Shown here one piece after another: positions 10,836-25,800 of a stretch of 64,000 nucleotides of DNA (positions within the stretch are counted from its first letter, which is position 1; every line of letters starts with the position of its first letter). The position numbers and the translations under genes were made by a program. This DNA comes from Lutraria lutraria (lineage: Eukaryota; Mollusca; Bivalvia; Venerida; Mactridae): assembly GCA_964023205.1 (NCBI GenBank), contig OZ026835.1:6530414-6594413 (forward strand), written 5' to 3'. The notes under the pieces are model-generated. The model did no database searches, had not been told where the DNA came from, and saw nothing but the letters and a program-made list of their open reading frames with translations.

Positions 10836-13800
10836 GTATGTATCTCTTTGTTATACCATGATTAATGCTATGTATACAAATTCAATGACAGGGGTGTGAT
10901 TTTCCCACCTTTTAAATGATTTTCTATTTACAAGTAAAATTTGTGAAAATCAAATTTCTCATTGAATTCAAAGCATAAATGTTTGGTAACTTTGTAATAA
11001 ACGATGGTAAATACTATTTTGTCGATGAAGTACAGTCATACCTGAAGTAATGGCCACCTGTGAATAAAAGACCAGCTGTCCTAGCTTGTGTTAAACAGCT
11101 ACTCTTTATCACACATAATATGCCAATTAAGTCTCAGATTAAAAGTGACCTTTGTTTACAGGTTTTACTGTAGTCTCTCAAATTTTATTGAAGCTTAAAT
11201 GTGACTAAAGTTCCTCTGCCGGCTTTCTTTTTCTGCTTTATATCTGTATATCAGAACAGACCAGAACATAGTTCATTTTTATAACTTGTACATACATGTA
11301 CATAGGTACATGGTTATATCCAACAAAATGAAATACAATCTATATCAAGTATAAGGAACTACCAGTACTATTTTTTAGATTAATTTGGTTTTTTGTATGT
11401 CCTGAGCTTCAGATCTATAATGACTTATAGACATAGTCCATATTCTTCTGGACACTGATTAAGTCATCAAACCTGATACTTCTGTGACTTAATTGAACAC
11501 TGCACTGATAGGCTGTTTGCGATGCATTGTGGAGGACAATTTGCTTATATGATTTGAAACTTGTAATCAGTCTACCGGCATACCAGTAGATCATATTAAA
11601 ACACAAATATTGTACTTCTGATGAAATATCATTCGGTAGATAAGTTTTCATGAAAACAGAATGCTTCTAACAATCATAATTTTGGTTACAAGCAAAGTGC
11701 CTTTTTCCTGTTCTGCCTTTTAATTATATAATTATTATTTAGCACTACCAAACTTTTGATATCAAGGTGATTGCTCAATGCTATGATATCTAATATATCT
11801 AAAAATATCTAAAAATTAATTATTTTTACAATTTTGAGAATTAATGTTGCCTGCTGTCTAAGTTAAATATTTTATTTATTGTTTTTACTTGATCTGCACT
11901 TATGTTTTAATTCTTGTACAAGCAGAATCTCTTCCTATTCTTAACCAACTGATAAAACTTGTACATACTCCTATTTGTTTCTTTCAATTTGTCTCACTGC
12001 GCTGTCTATATTTTGGATTTTAAATCTTGATGTATTAAATTATTGTAGGGGAAGAAGGTGAGTTACATAATTATCACAAGAGTTATTTGTATTTTTTGTA
12101 ATGAATTAACATCAGCTTCTGTGATGGAAGTGTACTGCACCAGGTTCTATGTACAAGGGGAAGTAACTCAATTTCATTGATTTGCTGTGTCAGCATTGGT
12201 AACCTCCCTTACATAGTTTTTTTCATATTATTTTGTAACATTCCATTTTTATCTGCTTTTTCTTGAGAATTTTGCAAAATTAAAACATTTTTGGCCATAA
12301 TTTTAATTCTTCTTCAGTTTATTTTTTCGTCAAAACTACCATTCTAATTTTGTGTGTGAATTTATATATAATGTCACACATACCAATTATGAACATTGTT
12401 ATGAAACAAGTGAGTCCAATAGATTATATATTTCTTCTCAATGTATGAAGGGAGGTTGTAATTATGTCATTCATGCCTTACATGTTCAACCCAACATTTA
12501 CCCCACCCATTTTTCTTGAAGTTCATTGCCATCAACACAATAACAATACATTTGTTTCCTAACTGTACTCTAACATGTATTATCAGGATATTATTTAAAC
12601 AACAAGTTACTTCATTCTGGACTTAATCAAGTAACTATATCATTATTTGTGCTTCTAAAGGTGAGCTAAAAAAACTAGAGTTATTATCTAATTGTAATAC
12701 CGATTCTGACATTTTCATATTCTGATCAGTATAAAAGTTTCCAATCAGAGGACATGAGAAAAACTTGTCCATGCAGTTACATGTAACATAGATATTTAAC
12801 AATGTACAATATTCTACATAAAAATTGTTTTAAAAATAGGTTTCTTGACATTAATAAAACTATTTAAGAAATATTATAATAATATCACATAATTATATAT
12901 TTAATTAATGCAATGTTGTGTCAGCTAGGTTTATACATTGATATAATAATTGTTCTTATGTTAAATTTCTGTAATGAACTAGGCCTTGTCGTGTGGACTG
13001 ATCTGTTATTTTATGACCACAGTCTCAAGTGCTGTTTTTTGCACTTATTGTATATTTATCTTTTTTCTTAATCTCCAGTGTTAGTTATTGGTCTTGCACT
13101 TTTATTATGTTGCTAAGTAACAGTTAAGAATGATGTGACTTAGATGTAAGTTTGATTACTGTGTGCGCCATATGTTCACTTTGAATGGCTTGGGATTATT
13201 GTAATAATTTTGTCTCTATGTTTTTTTATGTCACTTAGAATCCTTATGGACAACATATTTACACTTCGTTCCTAAATCTTCAACACTGGCGCTTTAATCA
13301 CAAATTAACGTTAGCCTAAGGTTACATTTAAAGGTTTTGTTGAAAACTTTCCAGAATAAGAAATTTGTAATGCTTGAACAGCAAAAATTGTCTGTAAAGT
13401 TATTGAATGAACACATTCAGTAAATAAATTCATAAACTTTAAAGCTTTTGGAATTGTTTATACATTAAAGTACTGTAAGGGTAATTTTGGGTTTGGGAAG
13501 TTTTTTTTATTACTGAATCCTATTAATGGTCTTGTATTGGTCAATATAATATAGTAAACATTCACTTATCTCCACCTGAATATTTATAATAATGATCATC
13601 TCATTATAACGAGTAATTATGTTTGGATGATAACGGTTTTGATAATATTAATGATGATAATAATAAAAACTTAATTTGTAGTCTAAGGCATTGTGGTTAG
13701 GCATAAACCCAATATTCCCTATGTGTCATTCAAAATGTAAACAAAATTGTAATATTTATATAGAAAATGTACTATACTATAATATTTATAATAAAAAATG

Positions 13801-16800
13801 ACATCATATTATATGGATGAAATAACAACTACCCAGTACTCTGAATTACAAAATAATGTTTTCAATATGTAATTTACATAATTACTTACAGTTTTCTTTC
13901 TTGTTGATAATGTAAGACTTGATAGAACACCATTGGGTCCTGAGAGTGGTCGGTGTATTAAGGTTTTACAGTATCAGACTCTTCCTGTTCTAAAAATGTT
14001 TGTTTAATACACCATCTTCTCATCTCCACCAGAAAGTCTATACCTTAAAATAAAAACTCTTGGAATGGTTTATTGTGGAACTAAACTGCTTGTGGTGGAT
14101 ATCCTAATATATCATATATTTTAGATGTGGTGTTTTCTATAATGTTGACTGATTTAAATAACTTGACCCATTTCTATAAGTAAATGTTTTTATAAGGATA
14201 AAAAAGTCTCGTCTCAGATCATTTATACATGAATTAGTCTGTTGATTTAAATATGCATTAAATTGTATCATTATTTTCATTTTTTTCATAACAATGGTGC
14301 TAGGTTATGTAGAATTTTGTTATGTGTTATTTATATCTATGTAATACAACCTCGAATTTACCCTTTGTGTCAGCAGCATTATGAAATCTTACAGTATGAG
14401 GTAGAAGGACTGCATTTTTACCATTTATGTACCGGTCATATATCATGTAGTGTTTGTAACATGTATACAAGGAACTAGATGTGTATAAATAAAGAATTAT
14501 ATTCATTATATTAATATAAATCTATGCCTAATAAGCAACTGGTTTCAATTAGTCAGAATTATTTTTTAACGTTATATCATGCGAGAAGGACATTTTCTTA
14601 CGTGTGACTATCTTAGAACAAATATTTGTAAGGTAATGCATTTTATATAGATCTCGATATAATGATTATTTCTGGATTGGCTTATCAGCTTATTTTAGCT
14701 TTTGACTAATTTTTTTCAATTAAGCTAATTTCTTTAGTTATTCAATGCACAAGATATAAGTTCATTATGTTTATACCAACTAAGGTTAATAAGATGGATG
14801 TGTCTGTGTACTTGATGTATGATTTAAAACACCAGATCATGTGTGATTTACGATGTTTATATTATTTATTTAAAGGTTCAAAGAGTGAGATCATTTGAGA
14901 AAAAATACAAAACATTGAAGATTCGAGAAAGACCAAAAACCATTCATGGATTGGATGACTTCACTTTACAAGACTGTAAGAATGAGATTGTTGAAGAGAA
15001 GAAAAGTAAGACTGAGTGCCTGACTTCTAATGAGCCACCAGTTGTCGTTTCCATAGATACGTCAGGGTCAAATTTTGAGCGAATGCAGTCAATGCGAAGT
15101 TCAGGAAGACGATACCGTAATAAGGAAGAAAGGGACAAAAAGAAGAGAAGACGTAGGACTGTGTCTGGAGTGGAAAATATCATGAGTGAAATTGAAAGAT
15201 TTGATCGGAAACAGAAGCTCACAGATGGTGGGCCAAGGCAGACTCCTCGTTCATACAGTTTTGATGACCTAGATGCTGAAGATGATGTAGAAAGGGATGA
15301 AGGTATTGTGAAATACTTAGATGAAATTAATGGTAAATTGGAAGAGAGGTTTGAAGAAGAAAAAGCTCAGAAGATAATGAAATATTTTCCTTGTCGGAGG
15401 TCAAGGTCATTGCCAAGGTGCATGAAAATATCAGGTGTTGCAAGGTCACTTTCGGCTGATAGAAAATCTCAGAGGGACTTTAACACAACTTATGGAAGTA
15501 GTACTCTTAGCATAGCCAGCCTTGCTTCTAATGCCTCAAGTAGATTTTCAAGATCAGCAAAACGTTCTAGTATTATTGGTCACAAGATCAAATCATTAGT
15601 ATCAGGTAACAATAAAGACAAGGCTAAACCTAGGCCGAAATCTCTAGACATTGACACTTTCCTTGATCACAAAGGTAAGCCGAGAAATTCCATCAAGGAT
15701 GAAGAGAGAAGTAAGAGCACTTACAGTTTAGAAAGAAATCATAATCTAAGTGTTCCAGATAATTTGCTAAGTCGTGATTATCACTCACAGAATTCTTCCT
15801 CAACGGTTGGCCCTGGATCATATTATAACTTTGAAAGCAGTACACTTCCTCGAGCCCAAGCGAAGAAGTATGATTTCCCATGGGAGAGTCTGCCTAAAGA
15901 TTGGACTACGTCTGTTAAACTTAGAGAGATATCTAAACGAAGAGCCAAAGAGGACCGACAATCTTCCTCGGGTAAGAATTTTATTTCTTTTCTATACTTC
16001 AGTTTTCAGGAGGCAAAGTTTCTTAATAGATATCATTCTGTTCTATACATCCTACAGTTTGCTTTGGCAACTTAAAGCTCCACATCTGTCTTATAGGTTA
16101 AGGTAGGAGCAATCCAACACACTCACTTATGGACACTTCTGTGATTGTTTCTAGGTAATCTATGTTACCTGTCACTGTGTACATACTGCACCAGAGCATT
16201 ACTTCACAAACTTGAAACACCCTGTAGTGTTTCCCCAATAAATGGTTTTCCTCTTTAGTTATAGATTTGAAATTCTAAACTTTATGACTGACACTGCAGA
16301 ATCAGATTAGTGCTTATGTTTTACAATAACTATTTAGTAAAACTCTGATGTATTTAAGTTAGAAGTAATTACTGACTTTGATATCATAGAGAAAGGGATA
16401 CTTATTAAAGGGGAGTAATCAGTGTTAGATTAAATTCCATTGTCACAAAGGGAAGTAACCATTGTTTGATTGTAAGTCACAAAGGGAAGTTAACTAGTGT
16501 TTGATTAAAAAGTTATAAAGGGAAGTAATTTTTTACACAAAAAGGTTCCTAATTTGAAAAGTAAGAATCTGATGTTAATTTTCATATATTTTTTATAAGC
16601 TAAAGCAAAAGTTTAAATTGCCATGTGACAGTTGTGGTTTAATTAAGTATGAATGACAAGGCTTTTTTTTACAGAAGTCTTACTTATTGACAATGTGACA
16701 CAAAGCCTTGTAAAATGAGATGTTTTTTGGGTGTTGTCAAAATATGACCTCTCTTTTTAGTAACAGATGTTTGAATTAAAACATTTGTCCAGGTCATTTT

Positions 16801-19800
16801 ATAAAATTATCGCTGATGCCTTTCGAAAAAACATTTTGTTCAAATTTAATCACCCATGACTGGAGATGTTTTCAGTTGGGACCAGATGCAGACATAAACA
16901 AACACCTTATACCTCACCAATCTAATTAAAATCTCATTTAGTCAGATTTCAACAAAACATGCAATATATCCTATTTTACTAAAATTTCACAGTAATAAAA
17001 GCTTCACAGATATATCCTGGGTACTGTAATATCATGTTTCTTTTTACTAATTTAAGGACAAAGTATTAGTTACAGGAAAGTGATTTACCCCGGATACTAG
17101 ATAGACTATTATATGAAGTAAACCATGGGGTGATACTGATGTATGCATTGATTCACTGATTGGCTTGATTCTGTATACCTAGGGCTATTTTTCTTGTGTT
17201 CCCTGTGTTTGAGCATCACTTTCAGTTTAATAAATTGCATCTGTCTGCTCAGACCAGACCAATAATAACTCATTTGCCCCGGCTGTGACCCTTATCTGTT
17301 TGTTTGATATTGTAGAAGCTTTTTTTTCTAATGAAGACTTTAAATCATTGCCTTTTTTAGTACTGATATGATGTGTTATTTGAATATCAGGCTTAGACAC
17401 TAATTAAGTAGCTCACCTGAGTTAATGGTTGAACAGTGAGTCCATGTGGTGAGCTTCTGTTTATTAGTCATCCAGTTTGCTGCAAAAGAGTCAAACAGAT
17501 AGAATAGAATAAAGAATAATAACAAACTTGCTTGTGTCTGACCCCTTTGGTTTGCTGTTGTCAATGCAAATAAATCAGATGCAAATACCATTTGATCTGT
17601 CTTAGTTAAGTCATTATAACTTAAATGTTTCAATATTAAGTGATATGAATAAAAATGTGGATGCTATTGTTTCTAAATTCAAAACTGTTGAAATCAAAAT
17701 GTCTTGTAATTAAATGATTGAGTTGAAATATACATACAGTGATGTGAGCGTACAGCTTTTTTATATTATTTCAAATTACTTTGACCTTTCAAAAGTCCCG
17801 GTTATATGTATAAGGGGTGTGGCAGATTTGTGTTTTTAACTTACAAGTTAAATCTTAATTTAGTTTAGCACATCATTTCAGTATTATTTGGGCGAGTTCT
17901 GCTACAGAGACATCTTGACCAGCCCTCATTGTGTCTTTGAAGTACTAATTAATTATAGTATTAATTATAGACATACTTATGGGACACTTCATTCACTTAA
18001 TATATAGATAGACCTCTCCTTCCACTTCAATCTACACAAATATTTCGAGGTAGTTTGACATTCCCATTTGTAAAAAAACAATGTAATCTACTGTTAAATC
18101 TTTCCACTTTAGTGACACTGAGTGTAACATGTTTATATAGGGTTCACTTCATATTCAGCCTCCAGATATACATATTAATCATATTTGTTTAGTTGTAATG
18201 AGACTGAAATTTATGTTCACTCATCCAGAAGTTGGACATTTTTATGAAGGTTACGAGTGATAAAGGATAACTTTAACTGGTAAGCTAAATAATTTGGTCA
18301 CTGATAAAATACAAGGATATTAATGATAATTTTTTTCTTTGAATAAAAGAAATATCTTCCTCAATATTGTATTTATGTGTTCTTCAGGTTTTTGTTTTTA
18401 TATTGTTAAGAAATAACAAGTATGAAATATCATAATTATCATTAATATGAATGTGAAATCAATTCATTGACTGACCACTGTATTCTTCCACTGTTAAAGC
18501 TGGAAAAAGTTGCTAAATGAACCTGCTGGCTGATGTTGCTACAGTTAACTCATGGCCACTGTGTGAGAGTATGTTATATCATTGTTTAATTATTTATTGA
18601 TTTATTGAAGTGAAGAATTATACATTATTTTCCTCTTAAGTGATATATTTATATAAGTATGTATTTAATATAAGGACTGAAGTAATGTCAAGGTATGTTT
18701 TGTTTATGCTCAGATACATAACTGTAAATCTTATGGGCATTATGAAAAAATGTTGTGAAGGTTGATATATGAATAATTCAATGTTGATGTGACCTACATA
18801 GATCTTCATGTGAATTGAATTAATGATTTTTTTACATTTTAAGGCCAGATAGATGCTGTTTATGTTGTATAACATTGAAGTTTTCTATTCAAGGTTTGTG
18901 ATAGTATAATACAGGTTTAAAGTTGATGTGAAAGCCACAGACTAAGTTACCAGTGTACATAAATTATCACTGCTGATAGAAATTTTGTCAAATTTAAAGA
19001 CATGTTGAATCTACTGGGGGTTTATTTTGTAAATTTTTGTATAAGTGTGAATTTTATGAATAGATTAAACGAAGATGATGTTTAGACTATGTTTCTGGTC
19101 CTTAGGTGGGATTTAAGCTCACAGCTAGGGTGAGAGGGAAGACAAGTGGTTACTTAGACCATATAGCCTATGCCAACCACGGCGACCCGCTAAATGGCAT
19201 TATAAAGCATTATAATAATTTTGGATACATTATAACATTTATTCAATAACTTTAAGGAATTATAACACATTGGGTCTGCTAGTTAAAAATTGTAATAAAT
19301 TAACAGTACAACACAGTTTTAGTGAAATCCAGGGACATCAAAAAATTACTTCACTATATATCTATATAATTCATATGATGTTCTTTTTGTAATGGATTTC
19401 TTTACTATAGATGTGTGTTATGTAAAAAAAAAAGATAATCTTCATTCTAATTAACCACTTTAAAGTGAGTAGATATGACATCGTAAAACAGATAATACAA
19501 TATATTTGTCCTATACGACTGAAGACTCCTGCCAGAAGGCCTTGCATATTTCTAGTGTTTCATAAATAATTGTGGTCGCAAGTGGAGAAGATTTAAATAA
19601 CACTTCACAAGGGATGTATATATAAGATAGGTGTGGATTTATTCATTTATAGTTGATTTTGGATACAATTTGTTGCTAGTGTTTAGGTATGGTCAGTTAG
19701 TTTATTAATAAACATGTAGTTGATTAAAGAAATAATCATGATAATTTTTTTTTAAATTTCAAGTGATTAGATTACAGACCTTAAGTTTTATCATTCTTTT

Positions 19801-22800
19801 AGGAAATACTGGAAGTAATTTTTCTAAATACAAATGGTATAATTTAATGTGTTGTTTAATTAAGTTCTTCTGTGTACAGTTGAATTAATTTTTATCTGTG
19901 AGAAAGGGTATAAAAGGTTTTTGTTATTAATTTGGGCGCTGCAACTAAAAAAGGGCGGATGAATTCAAGGACTATGTGTAATAGTCAAGTATGGTTATTT
20001 GTTTACTCACTGACTGTTCAACTCTTTCGTTAGTTGTTTGCTGATAAGAAAATGAGTTAATTAGCATAATTTATAAAAACTTGTCATAGTTTATCCAGTT
20101 AAATGATGATATTATCTTAGATAACTTCAGTAATGATATAGATGTATTCATGTTGATGGAAACAATTTGTTGGGAATAGAGATTGCAGTCCTGTAACGAT
20201 AATGTTGCAGGGCTTTATTCACAGGTAGGGAAAAGGGCCTTTGGAAAAATAACACATAATTTTTGCAAAACTTGATGTAAAACGAATTTTAGGGGAAAAC
20301 TGCAAGATTTTTTCTTTTCCGGAGAAGACACCTGTTAGCAGCCCGTGCTATATTAGAAAAAAGCCCTGTGTTGTGTAGTTGCTGATTTCAGTTACTTCAA
20401 GTGCTTGAGCATAGAGAATCATATTTTGTTGTATAATTGCCAATCACCATTCATGAAGAAAATTATGTCTGTTTTAAGTTAGGTTGAATAATAAATGTTA
20501 GGGGTAATTATTATTGTCAGGATACTATTACTTTGTTATTTGTCTGTTTATATTCCTTGGTAAGGACACTTGATACCATGTTATAAACCATTCATGATGA
20601 TACTCTTTATATGGTCTTGTCAGCTAATTTTATACAAAACTGTTATAAATTGTCTGTTTTTTTGTCCATTTAAATGCATTTTATATCGCTGTGAGGAAAA
20701 GTGTCCTAGTATTAATGTAATGTTTTATCTGTGATAGAATTGCATTTTTTTTTGGTTGAATTAAGAAATTGTCCCAATTTTGTGCATTTACAAGGTTGAA
20801 GCTTGTCATAAATACTTCATTTCAACTTTAATGTACTGCATGAAGGGCCTATTATGACATTATGCTGTGGATGATATTTATCAAATATCCCATGAGACAT
20901 AATTATCAGAATGCATCTCACAGTGACTTAACATGCAGCTGATGTAGTTTCATTTCAGTCTTAAATTTTTTTATGCTAAATGGTTTGTAAATTGTACTTT
21001 TTGCATTCTTATTAAGTTCCTTGATTGTGCCTTAAGTTGGGGATATACAAGGTGTGTCTGAGACTCAACTTTAGTAGACTTTTAAGGAGCCCGAGAGATT
21101 TTGGCAGATTGAATGAACTTGGGTGTCATTTTTGTGAAATGTGTAATTTTATTGATACAATCTCAGGGGGGGGGGGGGGGGGGGGTGAATGAGTGTTGAT
21201 GCATCATGGTTGCCAGTATTACTTGAATCTGTTTAACTTTTCTATTAAATTTTGTATAATGCTTTCTTATTTAGGGCTGCTGCAACTGATCAGCAACCAA
21301 TCACACACCTACATGTGTAATAATATAGCAAGATCAAATCAGCTTAAGGCATTTCAGCCTCCTCACCCATATCTTCCTATACTTCCATCATGTACAACAT
21401 TGTAATGATATTATGTTTTATTCTAATTGAATTAACATCAAAATGAATAATGTTCAGGTGTACAGTCTATGATCCCATTGTATTAATTGCTGTGAATGTA
21501 ATACAAAACAAAGGACAGTCTGTGTCATACATTTTTGAGAATTTGTGGACCAGTCTAAATTTTATTTAATTAATTTTACAGGTGGTTGATGATGGTTTAA
21601 TCACATGTGGCTTAAATTTGAAATTTGGTCTCTCACTGGCATTCAGAAGCTACTGTGACAATTTTGTATACATGTTCAAAGCGAACCTGACCTTTTATGT
21701 TTGTTGATGCTTTTGAACTTTCCTATCCATGTGAAGTGGGCACAGAACACAAAGTTTCGTTCATTGTCATTTTGACCATTGTAGCTACAAAAATGTTTGA
21801 ATCTATGGGTATATAGATGTTTGAAGTTGAGTCTAACTTTGATAAGATTTGTCTCTTAGTCAAACTTGTGAACAGATAATTGTGACAGGTTTAAGATTAC
21901 CAGGTAACGTCAAGTGTTGGTTTCTGTTTAAACAACCTGCCCTAAGTGTTTGACTTGTATGTATATTCCTCCCCCATAAAGGTATTGTTCTATACAGGTT
22001 GGGAAAGTTAACTTATTTTTAATCCTGTGCATTTGTTGATTCTGAAAATATTGAACTTCCTGAGCTTTTCGGAATGAAATGAACAAAAAAAAAAACTGGA
22101 TGATATTTTCATCACGTATTTATACTGATTATCAGTAATGTGGCCTTCTTATTGCACATTGTTTATAAAAATAAACATCTTCATTTAAGCCAATTGAATA
22201 AGGACTGTGATTTCATTAGTCGGCTCTTTGTTGGCTACTTATCGAATACCCAAACAGCAACTGTAAAGCTGCTTTGATTATTTTCACATTTACTAACTGA
22301 ACCATCACTTTTTAATCTGGGGCCCAATTTTTAAAATGCTTGATCCATGAACCCGTAGTTTCGTATTTCGGCACCTGAGACTGTGTGTCGGAAGTAACTC
22401 CCCGAATATGTTCTTGTTTAATAACTGAAAAAAATGTATCTTAAGAAACATGTTATTAAGGCTAAATTGGTCATCATTTATATAATTATCCATCCCAAAA
22501 AGCTCTGGCTTGTGAAAAACAGCCACAATCCCCTGATTTTCTCTTTTTGTCAGTCAGGGGTCATTATCCATGTAGAGCCAGCAATAAACTTCAACCTGTA
22601 TTGAAAACTATGTAAGCGTGAACATGTGCTTAATATGTGTTTATATGTACAAAATTGTTATTCATTAAAAACTGTAGGATAACTACCTTCAATTTAGTTT
22701 AAATTCATTTTCTTTTGTGGCTGTAGATACTACGCATGAATAACTAATCGAGAAATAAACTGTGACATATACCTTACTGTTTTCGGTAGTACAATTATTT

Positions 22801-25800
22801 GGATAAATTAGGATTAGGTAACGAATCAACATAAGTGGCTGACAAGTGTTTGAATTGTTGTTTGTTTAGAAACAGAAATATTTACAGAGTTTTAGCACTT
22901 TACTTACAGACAATGCAGTCAGTTCAATGTTCGTAAACTTTAGATGTTTGTATGACATCATTGTATGTGCTCATCAGCCTAGTGTTAATGAATACTTGAA
23001 TTGGATGTTTATCCATTATGAAAATAAGGCTTTGTGTAGTTAATTGAATGTCTGATAAATGGACTCTGGTTTTTTGCCATGGCATATCAGCTATTTTAAT
23101 CTTGTATGGTATTACGGATTCATTATCAGGTCATAACTGATACAAAACTTTGTAGGTATTTTATGAATTAGACCAAATTAGTCTGTGGAATTTTTGTTCA
23201 AATATTTGTTTTTGATATGACTGTGTGATAAACTTTAAACTAAATATTGTTCAGATTATGTTTAATAATGCTGAAGTGCCTGGATATACAGGGGAGCCTC
23301 TCACTAGTTTAGAATTATTGGATGTTTGTGTATTGGTTTGTCTTAGAGTAACATTAATCGGGACTTAGCTGACCATATAGTGGACAAACTTGAATGAGTT
23401 AGTGATTGATTTATTGTGTTTGAAGTATTTTCTGTGTGATTCATGTTATAATAATTGTGGATTTTTTTTCAAGTGGTGGGTAAAAACTGTTATATTAATT
23501 GAACTGTCAATTTGGACCCACAGACGATATTGGGTAGTTTGAACAATAACTTGTAAATTCTTGATGAGTTTCACTGTGAGGACATTTTAAGGATTTATTT
23601 ATCTTTAAAGATTATTGTGTGAAAATATTAATAGTCTTTTAATATTGTTGTCTACAATGATGCTGAATTTTTCTTACATTTTTAGTTCAAAGTATGCTTA
23701 AAATTATTTGTGTGTCAAATTGAATGTGAAAAAAACCCTCCTGAATTTATTTTTCAATTATTCCAAAAGAACTCAGCCATTGTAAATTTGAATATAATTT
23801 TAGTAATGTACTTGATATGTTATTATCTTTTGCAGGAAATTGGAGTCAAAGTGGTACAAGCAGTAATCGTCACTCGTTGGATTCAGACTTACGCAGTGAA
23901 GGTTTCAAGTTTAACTCCCAGTATTCTCTTGGTAAAGATTCCGGCAGAGACTCACTGACTTTGGAGGAAGAAAATGAGTAAGTTTTTCTGTTGATTTGCA
24001 GTAAAGCCGCACTTACAGTAAAGCCACACTTAATGACCACTTCAAATTATGACCAAGTTTGATTTTAAGATGACAACTATATAAATTATATGTTGATCAC
24101 TTCATTATACAAGAATTTCCTCCAAATATCAATGTAATGATGAAACCATTGTTTTAAACTGATGGTTTAAGTCCCAAAACTTGGTAGCCTCTGAATATCA
24201 TGTGTTTATAGAAATGAAATCTTAGTACAGTTCAGCTAATATGGTTCATTTTAAAGACTCACGGTACACAATGAAGGAATGTTAAAAGTGAATCTTGGAC
24301 TGAATAAGAAACTTGTAATAATTAGAATCTGTGATGAAATCGGGCTAATTAAGTATTAGTAACTTAGTTAAATGATGAAAAACAGGTGGCTTCAAATTGT
24401 CACCAATCATCATTGTTATAACTGATAGATGTTGGACAATTTATATGTCTATGAAGACAATTAGTGTCAACGCTCAATTATTGATGATACTGTCTTGTCT
24501 ATTGTATGTATGTGACAATTGTAACATTCAGTGTATGTACAGTCATTATTGATATACACTTAAAGTTTCTGTATGATATTATGTCTGTGGAGTTACTTAG
24601 ATCGTGAAATATAAGGACTCTAACAATACATCATAATTATACCGGTACTAAATATTTCAATACTATAATAATTGTTGTGAAATCAAAGTACTGTGAGGAA
24701 TTAAGGATGTAAACATGTAAAAAGAACAGTTACCGGTACTGATAAATTTGGCTCTGAACACTTGTCGTTTTTTGTTGGAAGGTATGTCAAATCTAGAATA
24801 TGTATTAGTGAAGTTTTAATACAATATGATCTGTATTAATTGGTTCATAAAATAACTACGATGTGGTAGCAGTTTTACCATCATAAAATGTTTTTTTTAA
24901 AGAAGCTGGGTGGTCACGTAGTTAATTATATGTCTTGTATAAACTTCATATATTTATTCTCTGCTATTAGTATCAAATGACTTGAATTAGTATGTTGTTC
25001 AATTGTGGTAACATGAAGTTATAATTATTATGTCAACTAGATTTCCACAAAATGTAGGTGTGATAATTGTGGTTAACCATATGCGCTGTAGGTGTATGTT
25101 GTGTGAACTTTCCTTTATAAAGATGGTTTTATATCCTGAACATAACTTATCCTAAACATAACTGTATGTGGTTTTCATTGCTATGTTTTAAAGCTGTTTT
25201 GGTTATTTTTATAAATTTGTAATATACTCTTTTAGGGGGACAGCGGGGGAGGGGGTAACATGATGGCTCAATTTGCAGCTTTGTTGGATCTGTAATTGCT
25301 CAGTTCTGTTACCATCTTACCTTAACAAATATTGTTCAAATCCCATTCGTTAATTAACACAAATGTCATCATTGAATGAAAGATTGATATGTTATGCTTT
25401 TGATTTTAAGTCTGAGTTTTTTTTATAAGTTCGTTGTGACTGATGTACAAATTTTATACTGTTGATTTTAAAGGTGAACATACATTTATCTAATTGATTG
25501 ATTGCTAAAATGTTACTGTTTGACAATTTAATGTACTGTAAATTCTTCTCTTTCAAAACAATAATGGTTTAATGTTTATGAAGCCATTTTAACATGAATA
25601 ATAGATGTTTTCAGAAAATTGGTTAATGTAAGCCAAATATTTATTGAAATATTTCAATATTTGCCAAATAAAAACTTACATTATATACAAAATTATGTTA
25701 TAAACATGATAGCAATTACAGTACAACAAACTCCAGTCATCAAATTAGTCCAAAGGATATTTCCTTTTGGGGGAAAACCTAGTTTTAGAGAGTTTTCTTC

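Larger units (their letters stand above)
10836..14875. other. Intron of the NHS-family gene
   Basis: This intron is AT-rich with no supported gene. It contains one TACAGT-type MITE (11031-11173) and a candidate 9-nt micro-exon (12049-12057). The rest, including a very AT-rich stretch at about 12600-14600, shows nothing I can name. Confidence 0.7.
15972..23835. other. Intron of the NHS-family gene
   Basis: This intron of about 7.9 kb is AT-rich and without a supported gene. Recognisable contents are a short minisatellite near 16.4 kb, a tRNA-like SINE near 19.1 kb on the minus strand and a G20 homopolymer at 21166-21185. The short open frames show no family resemblance. Confidence 0.7.

Noticed and set aside
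14944..15222. Minus-strand open frame of 92 codons
   Set aside because: It is antisense to the NHS-family exon 14876-15971, whose frame, phase and splice sites are supported.
15972..16106. Continuation of the NHS exon frame past 15971 to a stop at about 16075
   Set aside because: A good donor at 15972 joins in phase to 23836 and creates the conserved SSSG-NWS segment; read-through residues look random. An intron-retained short isoform cannot be excluded.
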